Source: Lujinxingia sediminis (GTDB lineage: Bacteria; Myxococcota_A; Bradymonadia; Bradymonadales; Bradymonadaceae). From it: a stretch of DNA of 64,000 nucleotides. The notes below the pieces were generated by a model, which ran no database searches, was not told the DNA's origin, and saw only the letters and a list, made by a program, of their open reading frames with translations. The translations under genes and the position numbers were made by a program. The DNA lies in contig NZ_SADD01000012.1 in assembly GCF_004005565.1 (NCBI RefSeq), forward strand, positions 1 through 64,000. Direction: 5' to 3'. Positions 7,064-16,282 of this stretch are shown here, piece by piece. Each line of letters opens with the position of its first letter. Within the stretch, counting starts at the first letter, position 1.

Positions 7064-8182
7064 TCAATGGAGCCTGTCGGCCAGGTCGGTGTAAGGGGTG
7101 GTGTCTCCGAGGACGTCTTCGACGTAGATCATGTTGACGAGCGCCATGAGAAGGACGGCCAGGGGTGTTGCTACGGTGACGCCGACAAGCCCGAAGAGGA
7201 TACCGCCGATGACCTGGGAGATCAGGGTGAGGGCGTGGGGGAGTGAGACAAAGCGCTTTTGAACGATGGGGGTGAGGAGGTTGCCTTCGATGGCCTGGGC
7301 ACCGAGAAAGACGAGGCCGGCCCAGAGGACGAATTCAGGGCCGACGAGGAGGGCGACCAGGGCGGCCGGGAGAAAGGAAGCGATCGAGCCGAGGATGGGG
7401 ACGAAGGAGAAGAGCCCGGCGATGAACCCGAGGGTAAAGGGCAAGGGTATACCGAGCGCCCAGAGGCCGATGGCGACGATAAGGGCGACGGCACCCATCG
7501 CCAGGAGGCGTCCCAGGAGCCACCAGATCATCTGGTGGGTGCAGACGTTGAGGATGGTCTCGGCCCGGGGGCGGTAGTGCATGGGGACGAGGTGGATCAG
7601 CCCGCGTTTGTAGGTTCCGGGATCGATGGCCAGGTAGACCCCCACGACGAGAACAAGGGCGGCGTTGGTGAGGAAGTTGAGGCCTCCAGCAAAGGCGTCG
7701 CCGAGTTGTCCGATGATCTCGTTGGTGAAGAAGCTGGCCGGGTCGAGCGCGCCGAGTTCAGCGAGGATGCGGGGTCCGGCCGAGGTCTGGGCGATCCAGG
7801 CCTGAAGCTCGTCAAGGGCTTGAGGGATCATCTCGCGAATGGCGTTGACCTGGGTAGCGATGGCGGGGGCCATCAGCCAGCCGGCCCCTCCAGTAAGAGC
7901 GAGCAGGGCGATGACGACGGTGAGCAGAGCCCAGAGCCCGTTGAGCGGTGTGCGACGCTGGAGATGGTCGCTGAGCCAGCGCAGAAAGATGGAGAGGAGG
8001 ATGGCCAGGAAGATGACCAGGATCAGGGTCTTCATCTCCCAGAGGAAGAGCAGGCCGATGGTGATGAAGACGACCATGGCCAGGATGCTTGCGGCGTGGC
8101 GGATGAAGGGGGAGAAGCTCGTTTCGTGGTGGTTCTGGCATGAATCAGCGCGCGGATCGGGATTGGGCGTGTCTGCGCTCAT
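7064..8182 (-). CDS. AI-2E family transporter (PerM/TqsA-like permease)
   Basis: The 372-residue protein has the family pattern: two N-terminal hydrophobic helices (ILAMVVFITIGLLFLWEM, LVIFLAILLSIFL), a third and fourth near 60-100, a large hydrophilic section about residues 105-180, and a C-terminal block of helices including PFTLGFIAGLFSFVPILGS and VIGGILFGLVGVTVATPLAVLL, the most conserved part. Members export AI-2 or act as Na+/H+ antiporters or putative permeases, so the substrate is open. A GAGGAG lies seven bases before ATG 8182. Monocistronic, with the terminator at 6963-7004 downstream. Confidence 0.85.
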   Translation of the reverse strand: MSADTPNPDPRADSCQNHHETSFSPFIRHAASILAMVVFITIGLLFLWEMKTLILVIFLAILLSIFLRWLSDHLQRRTPLNGLWALLTVVIALLALTGGAGWLMAPAIATQVNAIREMIPQALDELQAWIAQTSAGPRILAELGALDPASFFTNEIIGQLGDAFAGGLNFLTNAALVLVVGVYLAIDPGTYKRGLIHLVPMHYRPRAETILNVCTHQMIWWLLGRLLAMGAVALIVAIGLWALGIPLPFTLGFIAGLFSFVPILGSIASFLPAALVALLVGPEFVLWAGLVFLGAQAIEGNLLTPIVQKRFVSLPHALTLISQVIGGILFGLVGVTVATPLAVLLMALVNMIYVEDVLGDTTPYTDLADRLH

Positions 8183-8354
8183 CGTGTTTGCTCCTCTGCC
8201 ATCGTGGCTTCAAGGGGTCCACCTCACGACCAGACAACTCGCTGCGTATGCGATAACGTACTCACCCCGGGGGGTATCAGAACTCGGTGAGTGCCACGGG
8301 GTGGCACGAAAAGATGTGCACATGTCCCCTCCCCACACGCGATGGAGATAAACG

Positions 8355-8993
8355 ATGAATGAGTTGGTCTTGACCACCTTCGACTGGGTCCCCGATCTGC
8401 CTCGTGGTTATGTGCGAGATCTGCGCGTGCGCTGGGCGCTGGAAGAGGCCGCATTGCCCTACCGGGTCGAGAGCGTTCCCTTCCGCGATCGCGAGGAGGG
8501 GCATTTTGCGCACCAACCCTTTGGTCAGGTGCCCTGGCTGAGCGATGGGGAGCTTTCGATCTTTGAGAGTGGTGCGATCCTCATGCACCTCGGCCAGAAA
8601 AGTGAGGTGTTGTTGCCGGCAGAGTATCATCGGCGCGTGGAGGTGATGGCGTGGGTCTTCGCCGCGCTGAACTCGGTGGAGATGGCGAGCCTGCCGTGGA
8701 CGATTTTCGAGTTCTCCGGCTTCTCAAAAGAGACTCCGGAGTGGGAACGCCTCGACACCTTTCTTATGGCGAGGCTCGATCATATCGAGGCGGTACTCGC
8801 TGAGCAGACCTGGCTGGCCGGGAGGTTTTCTATCGCGGATATTCTGATGGCGGATGTGTTGCGTCTGGTCGACCGCTTTGATCGCCTGGAGGGGCATCCG
8901 GCCTGCCGCGCCTATGTGGAGCGGGCTTGCGAGCGGCCGGCATTTAAGAAGGCCCTGGAGGATCAGCTGGCGCACTTTTCGGCGGCTGATTAG
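8355..8993 (+). CDS. Glutathione S-transferase family protein
   Basis: The 212-residue protein has a thioredoxin-fold N-terminal half with the cis-Pro glutathione-binding segment GQVPWLSDGELSIFESGAIL. The C-terminal helical half contains WLAGRFSIADILMADVLRL, the GST N-capping box and Asp motif. GSTs conjugate glutathione to electrophiles or act as peroxidases. The class cannot be fixed from the sequence. GGAG with seven-base spacing precedes the ATG. The 3' end faces the converging Sel1/Hcp-type gene only 19 bp away. Confidence 0.85.
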   Translation: MNELVLTTFDWVPDLPRGYVRDLRVRWALEEAALPYRVESVPFRDREEGHFAHQPFGQVPWLSDGELSIFESGAILMHLGQKSEVLLPAEYHRRVEVMAWVFAALNSVEMASLPWTIFEFSGFSKETPEWERLDTFLMARLDHIEAVLAEQTWLAGRFSIADILMADVLRLVDRFDRLEGHPACRAYVERACERPAFKKALEDQLAHFSAAD

Positions 8994-9012
8994 GTGGAGC
9001 AGGGGCTGAGAC

Positions 9013-10965
9013 TCATGGGGCAGGGCACATGTAGAGGTCGATGTAGACCTCGTAGTCCCCTTCGGGGCAGGGGATGACATAGAGGTCGACGGGGTTGTTG
9101 CAACGGCCACCGCCTTTTCGGCTGCCCTGGCGCATGCTGGCGGCGGCCTGGCGGCTGGTGACGGGGGTGGAGCCGTCGGCGCATTGCAGGTTCATGAGGA
9201 AGGCTTGTTGTCCCTGGATCTCACAGGTTTCCACCGGGCGTTGATGGGAGGAGGTCAGGGCGGTGATGTCGCTTACGCCGCAGCCGTGACGTGCGGCGTA
9301 CTGGCGAGGGGAGAGGCTTTGGAAGGGGCCTGAGGAGCAGGTGATCGGGGGAATCTCTTCACCCGGGGAGAGGCATTGCAGGTGGGAGTGAGGCATGGAT
9401 ACCGCGGTGCGTTGAGGGCGGCCAGCGACGAGGTCGAGGTAGGAGCAGCTTTCCTGGTGGTTGGCGTCGCAGTTTTTCTCGATGAGCTTGAAGCCCTGCT
9501 CTTGATGCTCGATGTCGGCCATGGCGTAGAGGGCGGCGCCGGTGAGGAGGCAGGAGGTATCGCCGGGGAGCTGCTCGCAGAGCGGGGCATGTTCATCGTG
9601 AAGCTCCTCGACGGCGCGGTTGAGGTTGGCGAGCGTTTCCCCTTGAAGGAGGGGGCGGATGAGATGGGGAATGGCGCAGGCCTGGCCGTGTCCGAGATGG
9701 CAGCCCGCCAGGCTCAGTTCGACGCTGGTCGCGATGTCGATCTCGAGGTGCTCTGTGATGGCGAGGTTGGTGGGGAGTGCGAAGAAGGCACCTTCGAAGC
9801 AGATATCGCGGTTGCCGGCGTCGCATCCGACGGTCGCGGCGGCGATGACGCGCGCGGCGAGTATGGCGGGGTCCAGGGGGATTTCAGATCCGGCGTTGTC
9901 GAAGAAGTAGCGGGCGACGTTGTAGGCCGTGGTGCAGTCTCCGGGGATATTGGCCTGGCAGCTGGTTTGAAGCATGTCGATGGCGTGGAGCATCTCGTCG
10001 GGGCTGCCGCCGTCCACGAGGGTCATATGGGCGAGGAGATGGCAGGAGAAGGGGTCGTCGTTGGCACAGGCCTCACGCATGCCATCGCGCCAGGTGGGCG
10101 GTCGTTTCTGACGCGGGCGTTCAAGTAAGGAGCTCATGTCGTTGCAGAGGTCGGAACCGGAGGCGCATTGGGTGCGGGCGATTGTCTCCACCTGCTGGCA
10201 GGCCTCCTTATCGTTCAGCGCGCAGCCTCGGCGAAGGGCTGCTGCGGCGCAGGCCTGATCGTTGTTCTGAATGCGGAGCAGGCTCAGGGCGGTGCAGGCT
10301 TGAGGATCACCATAGATGCAGCCCAGGCTGTTGCCCTGCACGACCAGGTCTTGAATCAAGTCGGGTGAGGCGCTCTCGGGAAACTCCACGTCCCGGGCCA
10401 GGATTCGGCATCCGTCAGCGTCGCCTCGGTAGCAGGCAGCGCCGACCAGTCCGAACATCGCCTTGCCGGATGCGGCCGCCTCCGGGTCGACGTCGGGGTG
10501 GTGAAGGAGCGTGTTGACGGCGGCGGTGCACGCCGGGCCAAAGTTAAGAGAGCAGCCCTGCAGAAAGGCATCGTAGGCTGCGGAGCGAGCGCGCGGATCG
10601 GCGTCGGGTTCATCGGCGTCGGCATTGAACATGAGGCCGACAAGCAGGCAGCCTTCCGCGCGGCCCTCGGAGCATTGCTTTTCATAAAGGTCGAATCGGA
10701 GGTCGCGAGAGGCGTAGCGCTCAAAGACCTGGTAGGGCGCATAGCCCCGACGCTCAAGGGGGATCTCTGCATCGTCATCCCAGCTTTCGTGAGCGCAGAC
10801 CGCGTCGACGTCTGCTGTCCAGCCGCGCTCAAATGCGGGGTTCATCGCCGTAGAACGCGCTGCGGTGCCGCCGGAGGCGCAGCCCACCAGGGTGAGCCAT
10901 ACGCCTGTCAGAATGAGGTACAAGAGAACGCCGGAGGCATTCGAGCGCGTTGAACGTGTGAGCAT
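9013..10965 (-). CDS. Cys-rich Sel1/Hcp-like repeat lipoprotein
   Basis: ATG 10965 (preceded by GGAGG) gives 650 residues. The frame stays open upstream to 11109, but that extension has no ribosome site. The signal MLTRSTRSNASGVLLYLILT... ends in LVGC, a lipobox. The body is a chain of helical units each with two Cys about eight residues apart (CSEGRAEGC, CSLNFGPAC, CYRGDADGC, CALNDKEAC, CDAGNRDIC, CHLGHGQAC), the pattern of Helicobacter Hcp proteins, where Sel1-like repeats are clamped by disulfides. The C-terminal 120 residues (from about CLSPGEEIPPITC) are a different Cys-rich region. It is likely an oxidatively folded surface or periplasmic protein-binding scaffold, with no partner evident. 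Confidence 0.75.
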   Translation of the reverse strand: MLTRSTRSNASGVLLYLILTGVWLTLVGCASGGTAARSTAMNPAFERGWTADVDAVCAHESWDDDAEIPLERRGYAPYQVFERYASRDLRFDLYEKQCSEGRAEGCLLVGLMFNADADEPDADPRARSAAYDAFLQGCSLNFGPACTAAVNTLLHHPDVDPEAAASGKAMFGLVGAACYRGDADGCRILARDVEFPESASPDLIQDLVVQGNSLGCIYGDPQACTALSLLRIQNNDQACAAAALRRGCALNDKEACQQVETIARTQCASGSDLCNDMSSLLERPRQKRPPTWRDGMREACANDDPFSCHLLAHMTLVDGGSPDEMLHAIDMLQTSCQANIPGDCTTAYNVARYFFDNAGSEIPLDPAILAARVIAAATVGCDAGNRDICFEGAFFALPTNLAITEHLEIDIATSVELSLAGCHLGHGQACAIPHLIRPLLQGETLANLNRAVEELHDEHAPLCEQLPGDTSCLLTGAALYAMADIEHQEQGFKLIEKNCDANHQESCSYLDLVAGRPQRTAVSMPHSHLQCLSPGEEIPPITCSSGPFQSLSPRQYAARHGCGVSDITALTSSHQRPVETCEIQGQQAFLMNLQCADGSTPVTSRQAAASMRQGSRKGGGRCNNPVDLYVIPCPEGDYEVYIDLYMCPAP

Positions 10966-11185
10966 GGGGAGCCCCTCCTGCCAGAGTGTAGGTTGAGAGG
11001 GGAGCGTAGCATGAACATGAAGGGGGTGTCCTGCGCAAAGAGCCAGGATTTGAATGGACCCGCCACTGCCTTGTGTGAGGTGGAGTGGCCCGATAGGGTG
11101 CGAGGCCATCGGTTAAAGAAGGCAGGTTCGGGCGGCAGGGCTGCGTGGTTGAGGCGCATTAGGATTGATCCAGGGCGAGGGGTGC

Positions 11186-13948
11186 ATGGTGAGGCAAGGT
11201 CAGGGTGTGTGGTTGGTGTTGATGGTGATTGTGGTGCTGGGGGCAGGCTGCGGCGATAGCGTGGAGGAGCTTGAGCAGCTCGATGCGGGCGGGGACGCCT
11301 GGGACGGAGGGGAGGACGCGAATGCCGAGGATGTCGGGGGTAGGGACGTTGAGCCGTGCCTCGATGGTGAGGAGCAGGTCTGCGATCTCAGCGAGAGCTG
11401 TCGGGGGATCCAGATGTGTGTGGAGGGGGAGTGGGCGGCATGTGAGGCCCCGGATGAGATCTGTGACGGGGTCGACAATGACTGCGATGGAGAGATCGAC
11501 GAAGACTTTGCCGGCCTCGGTGAGGTCTGCGTCAGCGGAGAGGGGCAGTGCGAGGTCAGCGGAGAGATGATCTGCGGGGACGATGGCCAGTCGGTGACGT
11601 GCAGCGTGGAGGCAGGCCCCGGGGTTGAGGAGGTCTGTGACGGGGTCGATAACGACTGCGACGGTGAGGTTGATAACGTGGTCGGCCTTGGGGAGAGCTG
11701 CTCTGTGGGCACGGGTCAGTGCGCGGCCAGCGGTGTGCAGGTCTGTGATGTGGAGGCGCGTACGCTTGTGTGTGACGCGCTGAGCGCTGAGCCTGGTGAG
11801 GAGGTCTGTGACGGGGTCGATAACGACTGCGACGGTGAGGTTGATAACGTGGTCGGCCTTGGGGAGAGCTGCTCTGTGGGTACGGGTCAGTGCGCAGCGA
11901 GCGGTACGCGGGTCTGCGATATCGACGCTGGGGCGCTCGTGTGTAACGCGAGCGCCGGAGGTCCGCAGTCTGAGACATGCAACGGTCTGGATGATGATTG
12001 CGACGGTGTGGTCGACAATGTTCCCGGTCTTGGGGAGAGCTGCTCTGTGGGTACGGGTCAGTGCGCAGCGAGCGGTACGCGGGTCTGCGATGTCGACGCC
12101 GGGGCGCTTGTGTGTAACGCGGTTGAGGGCTCCCCGAGCGCCGAGGTGTGCGACGGGCGGGATAACAACTGCAATGGGACGGTCGATGACGTGCCGGGGT
12201 TGGGGACGAGCTGTTCGGTAGGTACGGGTCAGTGCGCAGCGAGTGGTACGCGTATCTGCGATATCGACGCCGGGGCGCTGGTGTGCAACGCGGTTGAGGG
12301 CTCCCCGAGCGCCGAGGTGTGTGACGGGCGGGATAACAACTGCAATGGGACGGTCGATGACGTGCCGGGGTTGGGGACGAGCTGCTCGGTAGGTACGGGG
12401 CAGTGCGCAGCGAGCGGTACGCGGGTTTGCAATACGAACACCGGCACTCTGGCGTGCAGCGCGGTTGCGGGCTCCCCGAGCGCCGAGGTGTGCGACGGGC
12501 GGGATAACAACTGCAATGGGACGGTCGATGATGTGCCGGGGTTGGGGACGAGCTGTTCGGTAGGTACGGGGCAGTGCGCAGCGAGCGGTACGCGGGTGTG
12601 TGATGTGGGGGCTCGTGCGCTGGTGTGCAACGCGACGGCCGGAAGTCCCCAGACGGAGACGTGCAACGGCGTCGACGATAACTGCGACGGAACCCCGGAT
12701 AATGTGTCGGGGCTCGGGAACAGCTGTTCGGTGGGCGTGGGTGCCTGCCGACGCACCGGCAGTCGTATCTGTGATCTGGGGAGTGAGAGTCTGACGTGCA
12801 GCGCATCGCCGGGACATCCCAGCGCGGAGACGTGCAACGGCGTCGACGACAACTGCGATGGAACCATCGACAATACGACGATGAGCTTTGGGGTAGCGAC
12901 CACGTATGGCGCGGATCGCGGATGCATCGCTATGGCTGCCGGCGATATCAACGGGGATGGCCGCATTGATGTGGTATGTGCTCCGGTCATCCATGATGCG
13001 AACAACCTCGACACGCGTCTCTTCACGTATCTGAATCAGGGCGGAGGGAACTTCGCTTCGGCGACGTATCTTCAGGCGGTGGCGGTTTCGCCCTTCCGCA
13101 CGCAGAGCGATGTGGCGTTGGGCGATGTCGATGGTGATGGCGACCTCGACATCGTCGCGGTTGGGGAGACGATGAAGGCCCAGGTCTATATCAACAATGG
13201 GAGTGGGCAGTTTGCGGCGCCCTATGAGGCGTTCCAGTTTAGCCCGGGCGGGGAGCCGGGGACCGGTGGGCTGGTGCTGGATGATATGGATGGCGATGGG
13301 GACCTGGATATCGTCACGACGATCGGGTCGATTCGGTCGTCGGATTGGAGTCTGGCGCTCTCCCCTAACAACGGTAGCGGGACGTTTGGGGCGCCGACGA
13401 TCATCGACGCAACAGTGCCTCGCGCCCGTGCGCTTCGCTCGTTTAACCCGGATGGTGATGGGGATCGCGATCTTGTCGCCATCTATCCTACAAAAGTATC
13501 GCTCTATCGGGCGGCCTCTCCCGGCACATTCAACTCGCCGAACACGGTGGTAAACGGGACAGTGTCATTGGGGGCGGACCCGGTACTGGCGGACTTGAAC
13601 AACGACGGACGCGCGGACCTGCTCTTGCCGGCAACTGGGATGCGCTATTTCGTGCCGGGTACGGCCAGTGGGTTTGGTAGCGCACAGTCGTCGACGAGGC
13701 CGGCGACCGAGGTGTCGGCGGCGGTCGGGCAGTTTGACTGCGATGGTTCGGCCGAGGCGATGATCGTGGCTGTCAATGGGGGAGCTCCGCTCTATTATCT
13801 GGCTCATCCGCAGAACTTGAGCAGTGAGGGCGTGGCAGCGGGGCTGCACGGAACCAGCGTGCGTGTGTTCGATGTCGATCGTGATGGAGATGATGACGTT
13901 GTGGTGGGGGCTCATGCCAACGGCATTCGTGTGTTGCGTCGGCACTAA
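11186..13948 (+). CDS. MopE-type repeat lipoprotein with C-terminal VCBS/FG-GAP repeats
   Basis: ATG 11186 (after GCGAGG) opens a 920-residue protein with lipobox VVLGAGC and an Asp/Gly-rich linker. About residues 90-563 contain eight 57-residue units headed by EVCDGVDNDCDGEVDN-like sequence plus a final ninth head. This Asn/Asp/Cys motif is the repeat of MopE/SACCP surface proteins, able to bind metal and form disulfides. The C-terminal 350 residues have at least five DGDGDxD calcium loops (GDINGDGRIDVV, GDVDGDGDLDIV, DMDGDGDLDIV, DLNNDGRADLL, DVDRDGDDDVV), consistent with a seven-bladed FG-GAP/VCBS propeller. Probable role is surface adhesion or an extracellular scaffold. Units 4-7 are nearly identical in DNA, pointing to recent amplification. 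Confidence 0.85.
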   Translation: MVRQGQGVWLVLMVIVVLGAGCGDSVEELEQLDAGGDAWDGGEDANAEDVGGRDVEPCLDGEEQVCDLSESCRGIQMCVEGEWAACEAPDEICDGVDNDCDGEIDEDFAGLGEVCVSGEGQCEVSGEMICGDDGQSVTCSVEAGPGVEEVCDGVDNDCDGEVDNVVGLGESCSVGTGQCAASGVQVCDVEARTLVCDALSAEPGEEVCDGVDNDCDGEVDNVVGLGESCSVGTGQCAASGTRVCDIDAGALVCNASAGGPQSETCNGLDDDCDGVVDNVPGLGESCSVGTGQCAASGTRVCDVDAGALVCNAVEGSPSAEVCDGRDNNCNGTVDDVPGLGTSCSVGTGQCAASGTRICDIDAGALVCNAVEGSPSAEVCDGRDNNCNGTVDDVPGLGTSCSVGTGQCAASGTRVCNTNTGTLACSAVAGSPSAEVCDGRDNNCNGTVDDVPGLGTSCSVGTGQCAASGTRVCDVGARALVCNATAGSPQTETCNGVDDNCDGTPDNVSGLGNSCSVGVGACRRTGSRICDLGSESLTCSASPGHPSAETCNGVDDNCDGTIDNTTMSFGVATTYGADRGCIAMAAGDINGDGRIDVVCAPVIHDANNLDTRLFTYLNQGGGNFASATYLQAVAVSPFRTQSDVALGDVDGDGDLDIVAVGETMKAQVYINNGSGQFAAPYEAFQFSPGGEPGTGGLVLDDMDGDGDLDIVTTIGSIRSSDWSLALSPNNGSGTFGAPTIIDATVPRARALRSFNPDGDGDRDLVAIYPTKVSLYRAASPGTFNSPNTVVNGTVSLGADPVLADLNNDGRADLLLPATGMRYFVPGTASGFGSAQSSTRPATEVSAAVGQFDCDGSAEAMIVAVNGGAPLYYLAHPQNLSSEGVAAGLHGTSVRVFDVDRDGDDDVVVGAHANGIRVLRRH
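11456..12874 (+). repeat. Intragenic 171-bp MopE repeat array
   Basis: Eight repeats of about 171 bp plus a partial ninth, in frame. Segments such as GGTACGGGTCAGTGCGCAGC recur almost unchanged in several units (for example near 11881, 12050, 12221, 12392 and 12562), so repeat number may vary by recombination or slippage. Confidence 0.8.
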
Positions 13949-14183
13949 GAGGGGCGGTCGCTCAAAGGGGGGGGCGACTGGTTGTCGTGGGGGCGTCGCA
14001 TTGTGCGGGGGGGGCATGTGTGGCACAAAAGAAGGTATCAGTAACAACTCAGTCTCTCCGAGGGGGAGACACCGCTGCTGGTAATCCGGAGCGCGAACGC
14101 GAGGCTGCCGTCATGGGGACGGCGGGTTGCGGGCGTTTTGGGGGATGGGCGGGACGCGTCCTTTAGGGAAAAGGAGCGGTGCT

Positions 14184-14978
14184 ATGTCGGAGACCAAGTT
14201 CGACATGAAGTTGCAGGCGTGGTTGGAGCGCAGTGCGAGGAGGCTTGCCCCGGTGGCGGCGCGTGTGGAGGAGTCGTATGCGCGCGAGGCGTTGGAGCTT
14301 GCGTCGGGGTTGATGTTGTCGAAGCTGGGGCCCTATCGTCTGGCGGTAGATCAGGCGCAGGAAGCGAACGAGACATCGGCGCGTGCGGCGGAAGAAGTAG
14401 CGAAGGCGCAGGTGGCTGTGGAGGGGGCATATGCGCGCCTTCATGCGGCGTCGCAGGCTCATTACTATGTGGCTTTGAGCCAGGGTGAGTCTGAGAAGGA
14501 GACGCTCAAGCGGCGGTTGAATCGTGGGATGCCGCAAGCACCCTCAGCGTTCAATGTGCTCGGGGTAGATCGCAAACGTTCGGTGATGAGTCGGGCACTG
14601 CGCTACGGGGAGCAGGTGTTGGGTGCGAATCACGAGGTGGTGGTGGAGTCGCGAGGCGTGTATGAGGGGTTGAGCCAGGCGCTTGATGCTGCGGACAGCC
14701 AGAAGGCCCGCTCGGTCAAACAGATGCAGCGCCTGTTCAGCGCCAGAGATAGCGCCCGACTCGCCTACGTCGCTGCGCGGCAGATTGTAGAGGCTGCGTT
14801 GTTGCTTGATGGTGATGGAAGCCTTGGTCAGTTGATGCCGCCCGTCAGTGATGTGTATGGGGCACGTCAGTTTGCAAGGGCGGAAGTCGATGCGGCCGAG
14901 GCGGAGGATGGGGCAGAGGTTGTGGTGGCCGAGCCGGTGATGGAGCCCTCATTGCCGGATGATGTGGTCGATACGTGA
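14184..14978 (+). CDS. Hypothetical helical protein
   Basis: I do not recognise this 264-residue protein. There is no signal peptide or membrane segment. Composition is Ala/Glu/Arg/Gln-rich with long stretches lacking Pro and Gly (about residues 5-105 and 140-225), so it is probably mostly alpha-helical with coiled-coil potential. The last 40 residues are acidic (AEAEDGAEVVVAEPVMEPS). AAGGAG at 14171-14176 marks ATG 14184, although the frame is open from 14127. A perfect hairpin terminator follows at 15005-15036. It stands as a single gene. Confidence 0.6.
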   Translation: MSETKFDMKLQAWLERSARRLAPVAARVEESYAREALELASGLMLSKLGPYRLAVDQAQEANETSARAAEEVAKAQVAVEGAYARLHAASQAHYYVALSQGESEKETLKRRLNRGMPQAPSAFNVLGVDRKRSVMSRALRYGEQVLGANHEVVVESRGVYEGLSQALDAADSQKARSVKQMQRLFSARDSARLAYVAARQIVEAALLLDGDGSLGQLMPPVSDVYGARQFARAEVDAAEAEDGAEVVVAEPVMEPSLPDDVVDT

Positions 14979-15004
14979 CGCGGCCCGTGACATCGTAGTT
15001 ATCC

Positions 15005-15036
15005 AAACCCCTTCGGAGAACCGAAGGGGTTTTTTG
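15005..15036 (+). terminator. Hairpin terminator
   Basis: AACCCCTTCGG / CCGAAGGGGTT stem with an AGAA loop, followed by six T. It is located 27 bp after the stop of the helical-protein gene. Confidence 0.9.
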
Positions 15037-15088
15037 TTGGTCGGTCAGGCTGCCTGGGGGAGAGGCCTGGTGATGTGGATGCGATGCG

Positions 15089-15400
15089 AAGGTCGGGGTT
15101 CCGAGTAGCGGTTCTAGCTGGCGAGAAGCGGAGGTCGGGGTCCCGAGTCGTGGTTCTAGCTGGCGAGAAGTGGAGGTCGGGGTCCCGAGTAGCAGTTCTG
15201 GCTGGCGAGAAGTGGAGGTCGGGGTCCCGAGTCGTGGTTCTAGCTGGCGAGAAGTGGAGGTCGGGGTCCCGAGTCGTGGTTCTGGCTGGCGAGAAGTGGA
15301 GGTCGGGGTTCCGAGTAGCGGTTCTCGCTGGCGAGAAGTTAAGTTTGGGAGGCCAAACATCACTTCTTTCTGGCGAGAATTGATGTTTGGAAAGTTATGT
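15089..15400 (+). repeat. 42-bp minisatellite, six units plus a variant end
   Basis: Units start at about 15089, 15131, 15173, 15215, 15257 and 15299. Each has GAGGTCGGGGTCCCGAG, a variable middle and a TTCTnGCTGGCGAGAAG block. In the last unit this is TTCTCGCTGGCGAGAA, a perfect palindrome around TG. The array ends with an 18-nt core (CTTCTTTCTGGCGAGAAT) flanked by the perfect 10-bp inverted repeat CCAAACATCA / TGATGTTTGG (about 15353-15390). No unique spacers occur, so it is not CRISPR. Both strands are open, giving 14-residue repeat peptides, but no start signal supports a gene. Confidence 0.85.
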
Positions 15401-15422
15401 TATCGGTGCTTTGGGGCGAGTC

Positions 15423-16112
15423 TCAGCTCTTCAGATGTCTGGAGGCTTCGCGGATGCTCAGGGGAGAGAGGGTATCGGCGTGGGTGTTTAGAAAGTTGCG
15501 GACGGCGTCAGGGTTGGTGCGGGCGTATTCGCGCAGTGCCCAGCCGACGGCTTTGCGGATAAAGAACTCGTCTTCGCTGGCCAGGTGGAGGCAGTAGGCG
15601 AAGAGCTTGTCGGAGTCGGTGTGGGATTTGAGGCGATTCTGGGCGAGTAGGGCGGCGCGGCGGATCCAGCGGTCGGGGTCGTGGAGCCAGCGGTCGAGGG
15701 TGGGCCAGGTCTGGTGGGGATGGTGGTTAAGGACGTCGCCGACGAGGTGGGTGGCGATCTCGTCGGTGAAGTCCCACCAGGCGCCGTCTCGGATGAGGCG
15801 TTCGTAGAGGGGGAGGGAGGCGGGGGTGATGAAGGGTTTGAAGCGTCTGGCGAGGCGGATGGCGATGTATTTTTCTTCGCGGTGGGGGAGATGCCAGAGG
15901 GCTTCGATGAGGGCGACGTAGTTGTGGTGGTCGGCGAGGTGGATGTCGGGGGCGAGTGTTTTGACGATCTGGTCGCGGGGGCCGGCCTGGACGCCGTAGA
16001 AGGGCATGGATGTTTTCATGTACGCCGCCATCTTCTCGGCGTTATCGGGGTCGGCGAGTGCCTGGAGGTGTTGGGAGACGCGGCAGGCGATGGGGGTGGG
16101 GTCGAAGGGCAT
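15423..16112 (-). CDS. alkD: AlkD-type DNA alkylation repair protein
   Basis: The 229-residue protein matches the AlkC/AlkD HEAT-like repeat glycosylase family: [20 protein letters not shown] near the N-terminus, [17 protein letters not shown] with the Trp/Asp pair used in catalysis, [15 protein letters not shown] with the DNA-contacting Arg, and [18 protein letters not shown]. AlkD removes bulky or positively charged N3- and N7-alkylpurines without base flipping. No clear Shine-Dalgarno precedes ATG 16112. The gene ends right next to the minisatellite. Confidence 0.85.
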   Translation of the reverse strand: MPFDPTPIACRVSQHLQALADPDNAEKMAAYMKTSMPFYGVQAGPRDQIVKTLAPDIHLADHHNYVALIEALWHLPHREEKYIAIRLARRFKPFITPASLPLYERLIRDGAWWDFTDEIATHLVGDVLNHHPHQTWPTLDRWLHDPDRWIRRAALLAQNRLKSHTDSDKLFAYCLHLASEDEFFIRKAVGWALREYARTNPDAVRNFLNTHADTLSPLSIREASRHLKS

Positions 16113-16282
16113 AGGAGGTGTGGGGAGGGGGATTGTGGAGAGGGGAGGCGCTGGCGGAATGGTGTGCGGTGGCTGAGTGCCAGCGGAGGAGGTAGCGGGG
16201 GGATGCTATCCTTCCCCCCCTTCCACGAATACGATCCCTGCCGGTAGCCGCCATTCGCCGACCGTTCCAGGGGTCCGAAACG

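Noticed and set aside
7259-8143. 294-residue acidic plus-strand frame
   Set aside because: Antisense of the AI-2E permease; Asp/Glu/Gly-rich composition is the complement of a hydrophobic membrane protein.
11159-12994. 611-residue minus-strand frame with striking repeats opposite the MopE array
   Set aside because: Its repeats are only the antisense of the 171-bp coding repeats. There is no start signal or known domain.
15075-15383. 14-residue repeat peptide encoded by the 42-bp minisatellite
   Set aside because: 42 is divisible by three and the unit has no stops, so all readings give periodic peptides. No ribosome site, signal or homologue supports translation.
15089-15400. Possible CRISPR array
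   Set aside because: Units are contiguous with no unique spacers, and no cas gene is present.
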